Shown here one piece after another: positions 37,361 through 45,608 of a stretch of 64,000 nt of DNA. The position numbers and the translations under genes are program-made. The first letter of the stretch is position 1. The number at the start of each line of letters is the position of its first letter. Source of the DNA: Streptomyces nitrosporeus (lineage in GTDB: Bacteria > Actinomycetota > Actinomycetes > Streptomycetales > Streptomycetaceae); NCBI RefSeq assembly GCF_008704555.1, contig NZ_CP023702.1, forward strand, positions 2,666,001-2,730,000, in the 5' to 3' direction. The notes under the pieces are model-generated. The model searched no databases. It had not been told where the DNA came from and saw only the letters and a list, made by a program, of their open reading frames with translations.

Positions 37361-38281
37361 ATGCCATGCGCGCGCCTCGCGCGGGACACCGCCGCCTTCT
37401 ACACCGTCCAGAGCACCTTCTCCGACCCCGGCGACCTGAGCCGGCTGTACAGCGGGCTTCCCGATGATCCACGTCAACTCATACGTATCGCACGGGACTT
37501 GTTGATACACCGACTGGAAGGCGGACTGTTCCGGCACACCGTCCCGCAGGAGCGCCTGCACAACGACGCCGAGACGCGCTACCTCGATGACATCGTGCGG
37601 ATCGTCATCGAACGGAACGGCTCCCCCCTCACACAGCGGCGCGGGGCCGGTGACCGTTTCGTGGGTGTGTGCCGCGACTTCGCGTTGCTGTACTGCTCGT
37701 TCCTCCGCCACATAGGGGTGCCCGCACGCCTGAGGTACGGGTTCGCCGACTACCTCGGCCCTGACGGTTTCCATGCCGACCATGCGGTCACCGAGTACTG
37801 GGACCGCGAACGTGGCTGGCTGCTCGCCGATCCGCAGCTGGCGGACCCGGTGGTCGCCGACGCCTGGAGAGCGGACTTCGACCCGATGGACGTACCACGG
37901 GACCGCTTCCTGGTCGCGGGCAGGGCGTGGCAGGCCATCCGGGCGGGAGACGCCGCTCCGGAGGCCTTCGGCCTTCACCCACCGGAGGAGGGCCCGATGT
38001 TCGGGGAGTGGTTCGTGGCGCACTGCGTCCGGGTCGACCTCGCGGCGCTGAACAAGGTGGAGACACTGCTGTGGGACACCTGGGGGGCGGGAGCGGACGA
38101 CGGCGGGAAGCTGGCGGACACGGCCTACGAGCTGTACGACCGGGCCGCGCGGGTGACATCCGGCGACGTTCCCTTCGATGCGGCGCGGAAACTGTTCGCC
38201 GAGGAGGGAAGGCTGCGGACACCGAAGACGGTGCTGTCACTGGCACCGTTCAACGGCCCCCGCGAAGTCACCCTCCGGTGA
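37361..38281 (+). CDS. Transglutaminase-like cysteine protein
   Basis: 306-residue protein with a transglutaminase/papain-like core. The triad is visible: Cys in GVCRDFALLYCSFLRHIGVP, His in FHADHAVTEYWD and Asp in WLLADPQLADPVVAD. Bacterial members act as proteases, peptide N-glycanase-like hydrolases or transferases; the substrate is unknown. The start at ATG 37361 is the first methionine after the heptamer repeat; 'gggggc' upstream is a poor ribosome site, so the exact start is uncertain. No signal peptide is visible, suggesting a cytosolic enzyme. Confidence 0.8.
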   Translation: MPCARLARDTAAFYTVQSTFSDPGDLSRLYSGLPDDPRQLIRIARDLLIHRLEGGLFRHTVPQERLHNDAETRYLDDIVRIVIERNGSPLTQRRGAGDRFVGVCRDFALLYCSFLRHIGVPARLRYGFADYLGPDGFHADHAVTEYWDRERGWLLADPQLADPVVADAWRADFDPMDVPRDRFLVAGRAWQAIRAGDAAPEAFGLHPPEEGPMFGEWFVAHCVRVDLAALNKVETLLWDTWGAGADDGGKLADTAYELYDRAARVTSGDVPFDAARKLFAEEGRLRTPKTVLSLAPFNGPREVTLR

Positions 38282-38330
38282 CCCCCCGGCCGCGTACCGC
38301 TCCCTGCCGGGAGCAGCGACGCCCGATACG

Positions 38331-38684
38331 TCACGGTCCGGCCGTACCGAAGGGGACGAAGGGCTCGTGGTGCCAGCGCCAGCCGGCGGTGCCGTCGCCG
38401 TGGATGCGCAGCATGAACTCGGCGACCCGGCCGCCGTCGGGAAACGTCAGGGTGAGCGCGGTACGGATCTGGTCGTAGCAGGCGTCGGCCCGGTCCCAGT
38501 CCTCCTCTTCGAGGGCCTGCTCCTGGTCGGCGAAGACCGGACGGAACCGCTCGAAACCGGGGAGCGTCTCGACCTCGGCACGGACCCAGGGCATGTCGGT
38601 GCCGGTGACCGCCAACCGGGCGATCTCCTGGGGGCCGTGGCGCAGCTGCCAGACGTTGCCTGCGGTCAGGTACGGATCGGTCAT
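38331..38684 (-). CDS. Small hypothetical protein
   Basis: 117-residue acidic, Trp/Asp-rich protein of unknown function: NVWQLRHGPQEIARLAVTGT, WVRAEVETLPGFERFRPVFA and a final strand pair AEFMLRIHGDGTAGWRWHHE. It looks like a small beta-sandwich stress or immunity-type protein common in Streptomyces, but I cannot name a family. ATG 38684 is preceded by 'gggggc'. It is convergent with the transglutaminase-like gene and lies downstream of the OmpA gene. Confidence 0.7.
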   Translation of the reverse strand: MTDPYLTAGNVWQLRHGPQEIARLAVTGTDMPWVRAEVETLPGFERFRPVFADQEQALEEEDWDRADACYDQIRTALTLTFPDGGRVAEFMLRIHGDGTAGWRWHHEPFVPFGTAGP

Positions 38685-38843
38685 GCCCCCATGGTGGCAG
38701 CCACCGCTGACAGGCGGTCTCCCACAGCGGTGGCTCGGGTGCCACCACCGTGGGAGAACCCGCCCGGATGACGCATCGAGCGATGAGAGCCTGCGGCTCC
38801 CGTGCACACGGCAAGCGGGCGGGACGCGGGCGGGCAGGCGGGG

Positions 38844-39506
38844 TCAGGAACCTTCACCGCGCGGGAAGGAGACCTCCACGCGCCGGTTCTTCTTCCGGCC
38901 CTCCTCCGTGCTGTTGTCGGCGATGGGGTACTGCTCGCCGTAACCGCGGATCTCGAAGGTGATCGACGGGTCGAGCTGCCTGGACAGCACCGAGTTGACC
39001 GCCTCGGCCCGCTGCTTGGACAGCACGTCTCCATGGGCGGAGGAGCCGAGGTCGTCGGTGAAGCCGAAGATGCGCACCTTGGTGGCGTTCTGCTTCTCGA
39101 TCTCTGCGGCGATGGCCGCGATGCGGGAGTTGGCGGCGGCACTCAGCTTGGCGCTGTCCTTGCCGAAGAGGACTTCGGCCTGGAGGGCGAACTTGATGCT
39201 GGAGTTGCTCTCCTCGCGGCGTTCCTCACCCCCGAGGTCCTCGACCACGGACTTGATGTTGAGGACCTTCTCCGGAGCCAGGGTGCCGCCTTCGGGCATC
39301 TTGAGGTCCGGATCGTTCGGGTCCACCTTGACCGGCGCCTCGGCGGTCTCCTCCATGCCCGGGGGCACACTCGGTCCGTCGTCGGCGAAGGCCGGGGAGA
39401 TCACGGCCAGCTGGGCACCGGTGACCAGGACGGCCGTGGCGACGGCACTCATGGCGAAGCGCGAGAGGTACGGCTTCTGTCGGCTATCCGTCATGGTGTC
39501 GCTCAC
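38844..39506 (-). CDS. OmpA-family peptidoglycan-binding protein linked to the Tad pilus
   Basis: 220-residue secreted protein: signal peptide (residues ~15-40, ending SPAFA-DD), linker, then an OmpA_C domain at about 105-215 with the diaminopimelate-binding pattern GFTDDLGSS...LSKQRAEAVNSVLSRQL and GYGEQYP...KKNRRVEVSF. It would anchor the Tad machinery or pilus to peptidoglycan in this monoderm. The GTG at 39506 overlaps the upstream stop (GTGA); an ATG at 39494 is an alternative. It is last of four genes in the flp operon. Confidence 0.88.
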   Translation of the reverse strand: MSDTMTDSRQKPYLSRFAMSAVATAVLVTGAQLAVISPAFADDGPSVPPGMEETAEAPVKVDPNDPDLKMPEGGTLAPEKVLNIKSVVEDLGGEERREESNSSIKFALQAEVLFGKDSAKLSAAANSRIAAIAAEIEKQNATKVRIFGFTDDLGSSAHGDVLSKQRAEAVNSVLSRQLDPSITFEIRGYGEQYPIADNSTEEGRKKNRRVEVSFPRGEGS

Positions 39507-40110
39507 TCGGAGATCTTGATCTTGACGGTGTCGAAGGTCGGGATGGTGAAGTCGACCTCCGTCGTGCCGACGGGGGGCGCCGGGAACTGCATGAAGACGG
39601 GGACGGACTTGCCCGCATCGACCTTCGAGAGTCCTGAGGTACAGAGGCAGCGTCCATCGGTGTCGCGCAGCACGTAGTAACGCTTCTTGCCCTGGGAATC
39701 GACGAGCGTCCCGCCGCTCACCGCCTCGCCCGACCCGGCAATGATCTCTTTCTCATTGCCGCGCCAGCTGGGTACCTTGTAGAAGGCCTCACTGCCGGTG
39801 TTCTTCATGTCGCCCGTGATGGTGACGAAGCCCCCTGAATCGCGGACTGCTGACGTCACGGTGTACTCCATGGAGTCCGCGCCCTTGAGAACCGCGAGCC
39901 TGGCGTTCGGGTCCCTTTCCTCGCCGGCCGCGGTGTCCTGCTGCTTGTCGTCGCTTCCGGATGTCTGGGGAGCGGTCGACGCGTTCGCGTCCGACTTCCG
40001 TTCCCCCCCTCACCTTCACCACCGCAGCCGGCCACAGCGAGCGCCAGGACAGCTGTCATCGCGACAGCTGATGCACCGCGCCGGGCCTTCGTGGTCCGCC
40101 GAATGCTCAT
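39503..40110 (-). CDS. Tad-locus lipoprotein, frameshifted at a run of seven C (G on the coding strand)
   Basis: The N-terminus from ATG 40110 has a lipoprotein signal with lipobox LAVAGC (C29) and continues GGEGEGG. It then hits the homopolymer at 40003-40009 and reads into nonsense. The adjacent frame opens just after the run (RKSDANASTAPQTSGSDDKQ...) and continues without stop through MEYTVTSAVRDSGGFVTITG to the end at 39503, with a TGA just upstream of the run. Adding one G restores a single 202-residue lipoprotein with an Ig-like/DUF4352-type beta domain. The gene is therefore disrupted, phase-variable, or misread in a homopolymer. It lies between the TadG-like gene and ompA. Confidence 0.75.
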
Positions 40111-40144
40111 GAGATTCCCGTTCCTCGATTCCTTGTTTCGCTTG

Positions 40145-40735
40145 TCAGTCGACCAGGTGTACGGCAAAGAGAGCCTTGCTCAACTCTGCCCAAGGCTGCG
40201 GGTCCGTGGGGTCGATCACGATCCCGGACCGGGTGTCGCAGTCGAAGGTGAAGATCAGCTCCTTGGCCTTCCAGGTGCACCGGAACTCGATCACGGCCGT
40301 CGCATCGGCGGTCGCGTACTCGCGTTCGGTGCCTGGGATGACGGAACTGCCCACCGGCTGCTGAGTCCTGACCTGCGCGGTCACCCGGTCGCGGAGGTAT
40401 CCGTACTCCCAGTCGCATCCCTGCAGATCCGACCCGTTGGCTGCGGCCAAGCGGGCCGCATGAGGGCAGGAGTCGTAGCCGTAACGGTAGTCACGGAGGA
40501 ACTGGTCGAACGTCTGCGGGGACTGGAGGGCGGCGAAGAGCGGCGGCCCCAGTTCGTCCCGGGCGTCCTGGGCGGCGGCGAGGGCAGCGGCGTCCGCCGC
40601 TCCCTGAGCGCCGTTGCGAGTGGCGGACGCCTGGCCGACAGCGAAGAAGGCGAACGCGACGAAGAGCAGACCCGCCACCATCATGATGTAGATGGGGAAG
40701 GCCTGCCCTCGGTCGGCGCGGTGAGTCAGGATCAG
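40145..40735 (-). CDS. TadG-like / Flp pilus-assembly protein
   Basis: About 196 residues. The N-terminus has RADRGQAFPIYIMMVAGLLF and a single TM, followed by GQASATRNGAQGAADAAALA, the hallmark of TadG/TadE-related pseudopilins. The exported part has five cysteines (DSCPHAA, QGCDWEY, EFRCTWK, TFDCDT). The start is a problem: no ATG/GTG lies between the flp stop and the TM, and the frame overlaps flp. A CTG at 40735 overlapping the flp TGA (CTGA), or a downstream CTG, would need to be used, with coupling to flp. Minor-pilin or assembly role. Confidence 0.75.
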   Translation of the reverse strand: MILTHRADRGQAFPIYIMMVAGLLFVAFAFFAVGQASATRNGAQGAADAAALAAAQDARDELGPPLFAALQSPQTFDQFLRDYRYGYDSCPHAARLAAANGSDLQGCDWEYGYLRDRVTAQVRTQQPVGSSVIPGTEREYATADATAVIEFRCTWKAKELIFTFDCDTRSGIVIDPTDPQPWAELSKALFAVHLVD

Positions 40736-40971
40736 CCGGCCTTGATGTTGTCGATCTGCTCGGTGATCTTCCCCTGGATCGCTCCGCCGATGCCCGAGGC
40801 CACGATGCCACCGATGATCGCCACGACCACCAGGATGATGCCCAGGTACTCGAAGGCCGTCTGGCCCTTCGAACGCTCGCGGCCGGTCATCCGGGAGACG
40901 ACCGTGTTCCTCCAGCCGCGCACCGCGAGCTGGGTGTCCACTGCGGCCTTCAGCATGACGTTGTTCGACAT
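40732..40971 (-). CDS. flp: Flp-type major pilin
   Basis: 79-residue prepilin. A 36-residue cytosolic leader (MSNNVMLKAAVDTQLAVRGW...) ends at KG^QTAFEYLGIILVVVAIIG, with Gly at -1, Glu at +5 and Tyr at +6, the Flp signature cut by the A24 peptidase. The mature pilin is only about 43 residues, as usual for Flp. The ATG at 40971 has a strong ribosome site (gGAGGGGaacacc). First gene of the flp-tadG-lipoprotein-ompA operon, with one good and one degenerate regulatory palindrome 140-190 bp upstream. Confidence 0.92.
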   Translation of the reverse strand: MSNNVMLKAAVDTQLAVRGWRNTVVSRMTGRERSKGQTAFEYLGIILVVVAIIGGIVASGIGGAIQGKITEQIDNIKAG

Positions 40972-41109
40972 GGTGTTCCCCTCCGGTATCGGCCGGCCGT
41001 GGGGCGGCCGACGCGTAAGTCCCTGTGGCGTCTTCCGTGGAACCGGCTTCCTCCTGGCCGGTTCCGCTTTCGACACGGGAAACGTACGCCGGACGGCCCT
41101 GCCCGCCGG

Positions 41110-41163
41110 AGGGCCCATGGACCCAAACGCGGGCCCAAAGACCGAGTTGGGTCCTCGGCCCTA
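41110..41163. promoter_or_regulatory. Tad-regulon palindromes upstream of flp (copies 5 and 5b)
   Basis: AGGGCCC-AT-GGACCCA at 41110-41125 and a weaker TGGGTCC-TC-GGCCCTA at 41148-41163, 38 bp apart. Both match the half-site and 2-bp spacer of the copies near the prepilin peptidase and the Flp-leader genes. They lie between flp and the end of the response-regulator gene. Confidence 0.55.
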
Positions 41164-41186
41164 CCCGCCCGCGCCCCCTCCCCCGC

Positions 41187-42275
41187 TCATCCATGGCTGC
41201 CCGTCCCCCCGGCACCGCGCCCTCCGCTCGGTGCCGTACCGAGCCATCGGGCGATTGCCTCGCTCCTGCTGGCGCTGTGCAGCTTGGTGAAGATGCGGTT
41301 GATGTGGTTCTTGACGGTCTTCTCGCTGATGAAGCAGGTGGCGGCGATCTGCTGGTTGCTCATCCCCGACGCGATCAGGTCCATGACCTCCACCTCCCTC
41401 GAACTCAGCCCGAAGTGTGCCGCGTTGGGCCTGGAAAGACGTTCCGCCGGCCCACCAGTCGAAGACTGTGCCACAGCAGGTTGCAGTTGCGAAAGACCCT
41501 GCCCTTTCTCAGCGGGTCGCGGGTCGCCCGCACCGGCGGCGCTCCAGGCTCCGCGCCCGTACGGCGACGTGGTGGGCGACGGGGCGGCCCGGCCGGTGTC
41601 GGGGCGGGGGGCATCCGGGGCCAGGGCGGTTCCCAGGCCTTCCGGGAGGGACCGGCCCTGCTGTGGTGTCCCTTGCCGCATATGGGCGAGGAGTGCGTCG
41701 GCGGCCGTTGCGGTGAAGTGGGCGCGCCCCGCCCTGGTGTCGCGTACGGCCTGGACGAGCTGGTCCGCCGTGAACTCGCCGTGGACGAGGTAACCGCCCG
41801 CGCCGAGACGGAGCGCCTCGTGGACGATCTCGCTCTCCCTGCTGTAGGTCAACATCATCACGGGTGCAACCCTCACCAGGTGAGGGAGGGCCGAGATGCC
41901 GTCCACGCCGGGCATGCGGACGTCCAGGAGGACCACGTCGGGGCGGTGGCGTACGGCTTCGTCGTAGGCCTGCCGGCCGTCCGACGCCTCGGCGACCACC
42001 TCGATGTCGGCCCGGCCGGACAGCAGGACACCGAGTCCGGCGCGGACCACCGGGTTGTCGTCGGCGACGACGACCCTCAAGGGCTGGGCGGGGGTTCCTG
42101 GTCCCATCGGGAAGGGCGGAAGTGGCTGTTCGGATGCCGCGGAGCGCTGAGGGACGTGGTGCCCGGACGTGCCGTACTCCGAGCTGGGCGGCCCGGCGTG
42201 CGACGAGGTGTGCTGGGACGCGTGGTTCTGCGTGGCCCAGTGCTGACCCGACGAGCGGGAACTGTCTTCCGGCAT
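41187..42275 (-). CDS. NarL/LuxR-type response regulator of the Tad locus
   Basis: 362-residue two-component regulator. After an unusual 65-residue Ser/His/Pro-rich N-terminal extension there is a receiver domain (phospho-acceptor D118 in DVVLLDVRMPG; acidic pocket ADDN). A ~75-residue low-complexity linker leads to a LuxR HTH at about 295-350 (LSSREVEVMDLIASGMSNQQ, SEKTVKNHINRIFTKL). It follows the histidine kinase by 67 bp at the end of the tad operon. It is the obvious candidate to bind the 16-bp palindromes upstream of flp and the Flp-leader genes; that link is inference. Confidence 0.93.
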   Translation of the reverse strand: MPEDSSRSSGQHWATQNHASQHTSSHAGPPSSEYGTSGHHVPQRSAASEQPLPPFPMGPGTPAQPLRVVVADDNPVVRAGLGVLLSGRADIEVVAEASDGRQAYDEAVRHRPDVVLLDVRMPGVDGISALPHLVRVAPVMMLTYSRESEIVHEALRLGAGGYLVHGEFTADQLVQAVRDTRAGRAHFTATAADALLAHMRQGTPQQGRSLPEGLGTALAPDAPRPDTGRAAPSPTTSPYGRGAWSAAGAGDPRPAEKGQGLSQLQPAVAQSSTGGPAERLSRPNAAHFGLSSREVEVMDLIASGMSNQQIAATCFISEKTVKNHINRIFTKLHSASRSEAIARWLGTAPSGGRGAGGTGSHG

Positions 42276-42342
42276 GTCGCGACCTCCTTTCCAGGGTGTC
42301 GGGGAGTGGGGACGGAGAGTGCCGGCCGGTGGACCGGGCGGT

Positions 42343-43683
42343 TCAGTTCAGCAGGGGGGTGAAGGGTCTGAGGTCCGCCGGACCGGGCGGCGGTCCGGTC
42401 GCGAGTGCGGCTGTCGGCAGTTCCAGGCGGACCTCGGTCCCCTTGGCCGCCTTGCCCTTGCCGATGCGGATCCTGGCTCCGATGGACGCGGCACGTTCGA
42501 CCATGCCGACGAGACCGAAGTGCCCGGCCTGCTTCAGGCCGTCGAGCGTGGTCCCTCTGGGCAGGCCCTGTCCGTCGTCGTACACCGTGATCCGCAGGAC
42601 GTCGCCCTTGATACCGGCCAGGACCACGAGGTAGGTGGGCCTGGCGTGCCGGTGGGCGTTCTCCATCGCCTCCGAGGCGATGGTGAGCAGTTGGCGGGCC
42701 ACGGCGTGGGGGACGGCGGGCACGGGCATGTCGCTGAGCCTCCGGAAGGCCGCGGGCAGGCCGTGGCGCCGGGTGAAGTCCTCCGTACGGGCCTTGAGTT
42801 CGGCCAGCACCTCCACTCCGCCGTCCAGGCCGGATTCACGGCGCAGGTCGGAGAGGAGTTCACGGGATTCGGCGGCGGCCCGCCGTGCGGAGCGAGCGAC
42901 CAGTTCCGCCTGGTGCTTCACGGTGAGCGGGTCCATACGGTCCGAGGAGCGGGCGAGACCGTCGGCGGCCAGGGCGAGACCGTGCAGGGTCTTGGCGACG
43001 GAGTCGTGCATCTCCCGGGCCAGGCGGGTGCGCTCGTCCTCCACGGCCTGGCCGACGGCCAGCCGGGCCCGCGTCTCGGTGAGTGCCTGACTGGCCTCAC
43101 CGAATCTGAGCAGCAGGTTGCGCAGGGTGACGCCGACAGCCCCCGCGATCACACAGAAGCCGGGCAGCAGCAGTCCGGCGGGGAACGCCCGGAGGGTTTC
43201 GTCGGCCGCGTACACCGTGGTGACGATCAGGATCTGGACGACGGCGAGAGCGGCCGCCCCCCGCCAGCCGGCCACCAGGCCGCCGAGGAGCGGGGTGCAC
43301 ACCGTGACGTACGCGAGGGTGGAGTCCGGGGTGGCGGTGATCAGCAGGAGGGCGCCGAAGAGCGCGTCGATGCCGAGGGCCCAGGGGTGGCGCAGGAGGA
43401 CCGGCCCGAAGCGTTCCCAGTCTCGGAAGAGAACGTAGGAACCCATGAAGGTGACCAGGACTGCCGAGCCGACGAGCCAGGTGGCAAGTCCCGGTGCTGT
43501 GCCACCGAGGGCAAAGGGAGTAGCCAACGCGACCATGGCCAGCCGGAAGCCGAACACCTGGCGGCACAAGGCTTGCAGGGCGTTGACCTGGATGGCAAGA
43601 GCGGGGCGTGGCGGCCGAGCCTCAGACGCCGTGCCCAGTTCCTCCCTCAGCCGCATGGTGAAAAGCCTGAACTGGCTCGCCAT
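42343..43683 (-). CDS. NarL-partner histidine kinase of the Tad locus
   Basis: 446-residue sensor kinase. A short cytosolic N-terminus is followed by about six TM helices (45-190), then a coiled linker and a HisKA_3 dimerisation helix with phospho-acceptor H226 (LAREMHDSVAKTLHGL). The HATPase has N-box ENAHRHA, G1 DDGQGLP and G2 GHFGLVGM. There is no extracytoplasmic sensor domain, so it may sense membrane state or interact with the Tad complex. It lies 66 bp after tadC and precedes the response regulator. Confidence 0.93.
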   Translation of the reverse strand: MASQFRLFTMRLREELGTASEARPPRPALAIQVNALQALCRQVFGFRLAMVALATPFALGGTAPGLATWLVGSAVLVTFMGSYVLFRDWERFGPVLLRHPWALGIDALFGALLLITATPDSTLAYVTVCTPLLGGLVAGWRGAAALAVVQILIVTTVYAADETLRAFPAGLLLPGFCVIAGAVGVTLRNLLLRFGEASQALTETRARLAVGQAVEDERTRLAREMHDSVAKTLHGLALAADGLARSSDRMDPLTVKHQAELVARSARRAAAESRELLSDLRRESGLDGGVEVLAELKARTEDFTRRHGLPAAFRRLSDMPVPAVPHAVARQLLTIASEAMENAHRHARPTYLVVLAGIKGDVLRITVYDDGQGLPRGTTLDGLKQAGHFGLVGMVERAASIGARIRIGKGKAAKGTEVRLELPTAALATGPPPGPADLRPFTPLLN

Positions 43684-43749
43684 GTCCGTCCCACCTCCCT
43701 GCGCTTTCCGGTGCAGCCCATCGCGTCATTCCCGCTCTGCTCCGTCTCA

Positions 43750-44640
43750 TCACCCGCCCAGAAAGCCGAGGTCGACGTTCGCGCCGTAGACGAACCCCAC
43801 GGTCAGCAGGATCAGCGTCCCCGGCAGCAGGAAGGTGGTCACCGCGAACGTCGCCTTCGGGACCGCCTTGGCCGCCTTGCGGCGGGCCGCCTGGGCGTCG
43901 GTGCGGCGCATGTCGTTGGCGAGGGCGATGAGGGTGTCGACGATGGGGGCGCCGAGTTCCTCGCCCTGCTGGAGCGCGGTCACGAACATGGCGACCTGCT
44001 CAGAGTCGTTGCGCCTGCGCAGCTCCTCGAACGCCTGACGGCGGCTGACGCCCATGTCCATCTGGCGGAGGGTGATGTGGAGTTCGTCGGCCCAGGGGCC
44101 CTCGTACTTGCCGGCCACCCGTTCCAGGGCCTGGCGGAAGCCGAGGCCCGCGGAGACCACCACGGCCAGTACGTCGAGGAAGTCCGGGAGGGTGCGCTCG
44201 ATGTGCTCCCGGCGCACGCGTACCGCGGACCAGATGCCGGCCTCGACCCAGAACAGGCCGAAGAGGATCATCAGCAGGGCGAGGACGAGCTGTCCCTGGA
44301 GCAGCATCGAGAAGGCGCCGGCGAGCCCCAGGACGCCGTACACCGCCCGGCGGGCGGCGTAGCGGTCGATGGTGAGGCCGCCGGGGTTTCCGGCCATGTC
44401 GATCTGGTGGCGCTTCTTGTTGACGGCCTTGGGGCCCATCATCCTGAGTACCGCCGGGGCCCAGCGCATGCCCATCCGGTCGATACCCGACCCGACGGCG
44501 CCGGTGCGGCTGGCGCCGACCTCCAGGGCGACGGCGAGGTCGCTGGGCAGTTCGGCGTCCGCCCGGTACATACGGATGCCGAGGATGGCCCCGTACACGG
44601 ACAGCCCGGCCACGAGGGCGAGCAACAGATTCATGTTCAT
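43750..44640 (-). CDS. tadC: Tad platform protein TadC
   Basis: 296-residue type II secretion F (T2SF) membrane protein. N-terminal TM (LLLALVAGLSVYGAILGI), two TM around 95-135, T2SF domain with LPDFLDVLAVVVSAGLGFRQ and QALERVAGKYEGPWADEL, and a C-terminal TM with LPGTLILLTVGFVYG. It pairs with TadB as the inner-membrane platform turned by the CpaF ATPase. ATG 44640 has gaggagg upstream; 19 bp after tadB. Confidence 0.93.
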   Translation of the reverse strand: MNMNLLLALVAGLSVYGAILGIRMYRADAELPSDLAVALEVGASRTGAVGSGIDRMGMRWAPAVLRMMGPKAVNKKRHQIDMAGNPGGLTIDRYAARRAVYGVLGLAGAFSMLLQGQLVLALLMILFGLFWVEAGIWSAVRVRREHIERTLPDFLDVLAVVVSAGLGFRQALERVAGKYEGPWADELHITLRQMDMGVSRRQAFEELRRRNDSEQVAMFVTALQQGEELGAPIVDTLIALANDMRRTDAQAARRKAAKAVPKATFAVTTFLLPGTLILLTVGFVYGANVDLGFLGG

Positions 44641-44659
44641 GTCAGTAACCTCCTCGGCT

Positions 44660-45598
44660 TCAGACGTCGATGCGGGACAGGCGGCGGATGACGAAGAACC
44701 CCAGGGCGTAGAGGGCGATGGAGACGACGACGGCGGCCTGTCCGATGAAGGCGCCGGTCATCCGGTCGAGCGCGCCGGGCATGACGGCGTTGAGCAGCAG
44801 CAGGGAACCGAGCCCGAAGACGGGGACGGCGTAGGCGGTCACCGTGACCTGGGAGAGCTGGGTCTTGACCTCGCGCCGGGTCTCCTTGCGTTCCTCCAGG
44901 GTCTCGGTGAGGTTGCGCAGGGAGCTGACGACCGTGCCGCCGGCCCGGTTGGACAGGACGAGGGTGGTGACCAGGACGACGAGTTCGCGTGAGGGGAGCC
45001 GGTCGGTCAGCTCGCTCAGGGCGTCGTCGAGGGACTCGCCGACCGCCAGGCGACGGGCGACCCGGCTCAGTTCCTCCCCGGCGGGCGCCTCCAGTTCGTC
45101 GGCCGCCATGGAGATGGCCGTACGCAGCGCGAGTCCGGCCTGGGTGGCGTTGGCGAGGATGCGGGAGAGTTCGGGGAGCTGGTTGATGAAGCGTTCGGTG
45201 CGCTTGGTGCGCTGCCAGTTCAGGAAGGTGTTGGCGCCCCAGACCGCGATGACCGCGGCGACCGGGCCGAAGAACGCGGCGAGCAGCGAGGAGGCGATCG
45301 CCCAGAGGGCGGCGACGGCCACGACGGCGTAGACGAAGAACTCACCGGGGCTGATGTCGAGGCCGGTCGCGGCGAGTTTCAGTTCGATCCTCCGGCCCAG
45401 TGCGGTGGTGCGCAGCCTGCGGTCGACTCCCGGGAAGCGGCGGTGGCGTCCGGTGTCCGGGATCTGGCCCGTGTGGGACAGGCGTTCCACCAGGGCGTCG
45501 CGCTCGGCACGTCCGGCGCTGAAGGTGTGCAGGCCCATGACACCGAGCACACCGCACAACAGGGTGACGCCGATCGTGATCAGGGGGAGGTTGTCCAT
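44660..45598 (-). CDS. tadB: Tad platform protein TadB
   Basis: 312-residue T2SF platform protein, paralogue of TadC. It has an N-terminal TM and two TM near 85-125. The T2SF core shows FINQLPELSRILANATQAGL, ALRTAISMAADELEAPAGEE and VTTLVLSNRAGGTVVSSLRN, and one or two C-terminal TM end the protein. It lies 10 bp after the CpaF gene and before tadC, the conserved order in Tad operons. Confidence 0.94.
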   Translation of the reverse strand: MDNLPLITIGVTLLCGVLGVMGLHTFSAGRAERDALVERLSHTGQIPDTGRHRRFPGVDRRLRTTALGRRIELKLAATGLDISPGEFFVYAVVAVAALWAIASSLLAAFFGPVAAVIAVWGANTFLNWQRTKRTERFINQLPELSRILANATQAGLALRTAISMAADELEAPAGEELSRVARRLAVGESLDDALSELTDRLPSRELVVLVTTLVLSNRAGGTVVSSLRNLTETLEERKETRREVKTQLSQVTVTAYAVPVFGLGSLLLLNAVMPGALDRMTGAFIGQAAVVVSIALYALGFFVIRRLSRIDV

Positions 45599-45608
45599 GG
45601 CGCGTTAC

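Noticed and set aside
37040..41000. Mobile element or integrated plasmid around the Flp-leader genes
   Set aside because: No integrase, transposase, att-like direct repeats or tRNA target was found; composition matches the rest apart from short repeats.
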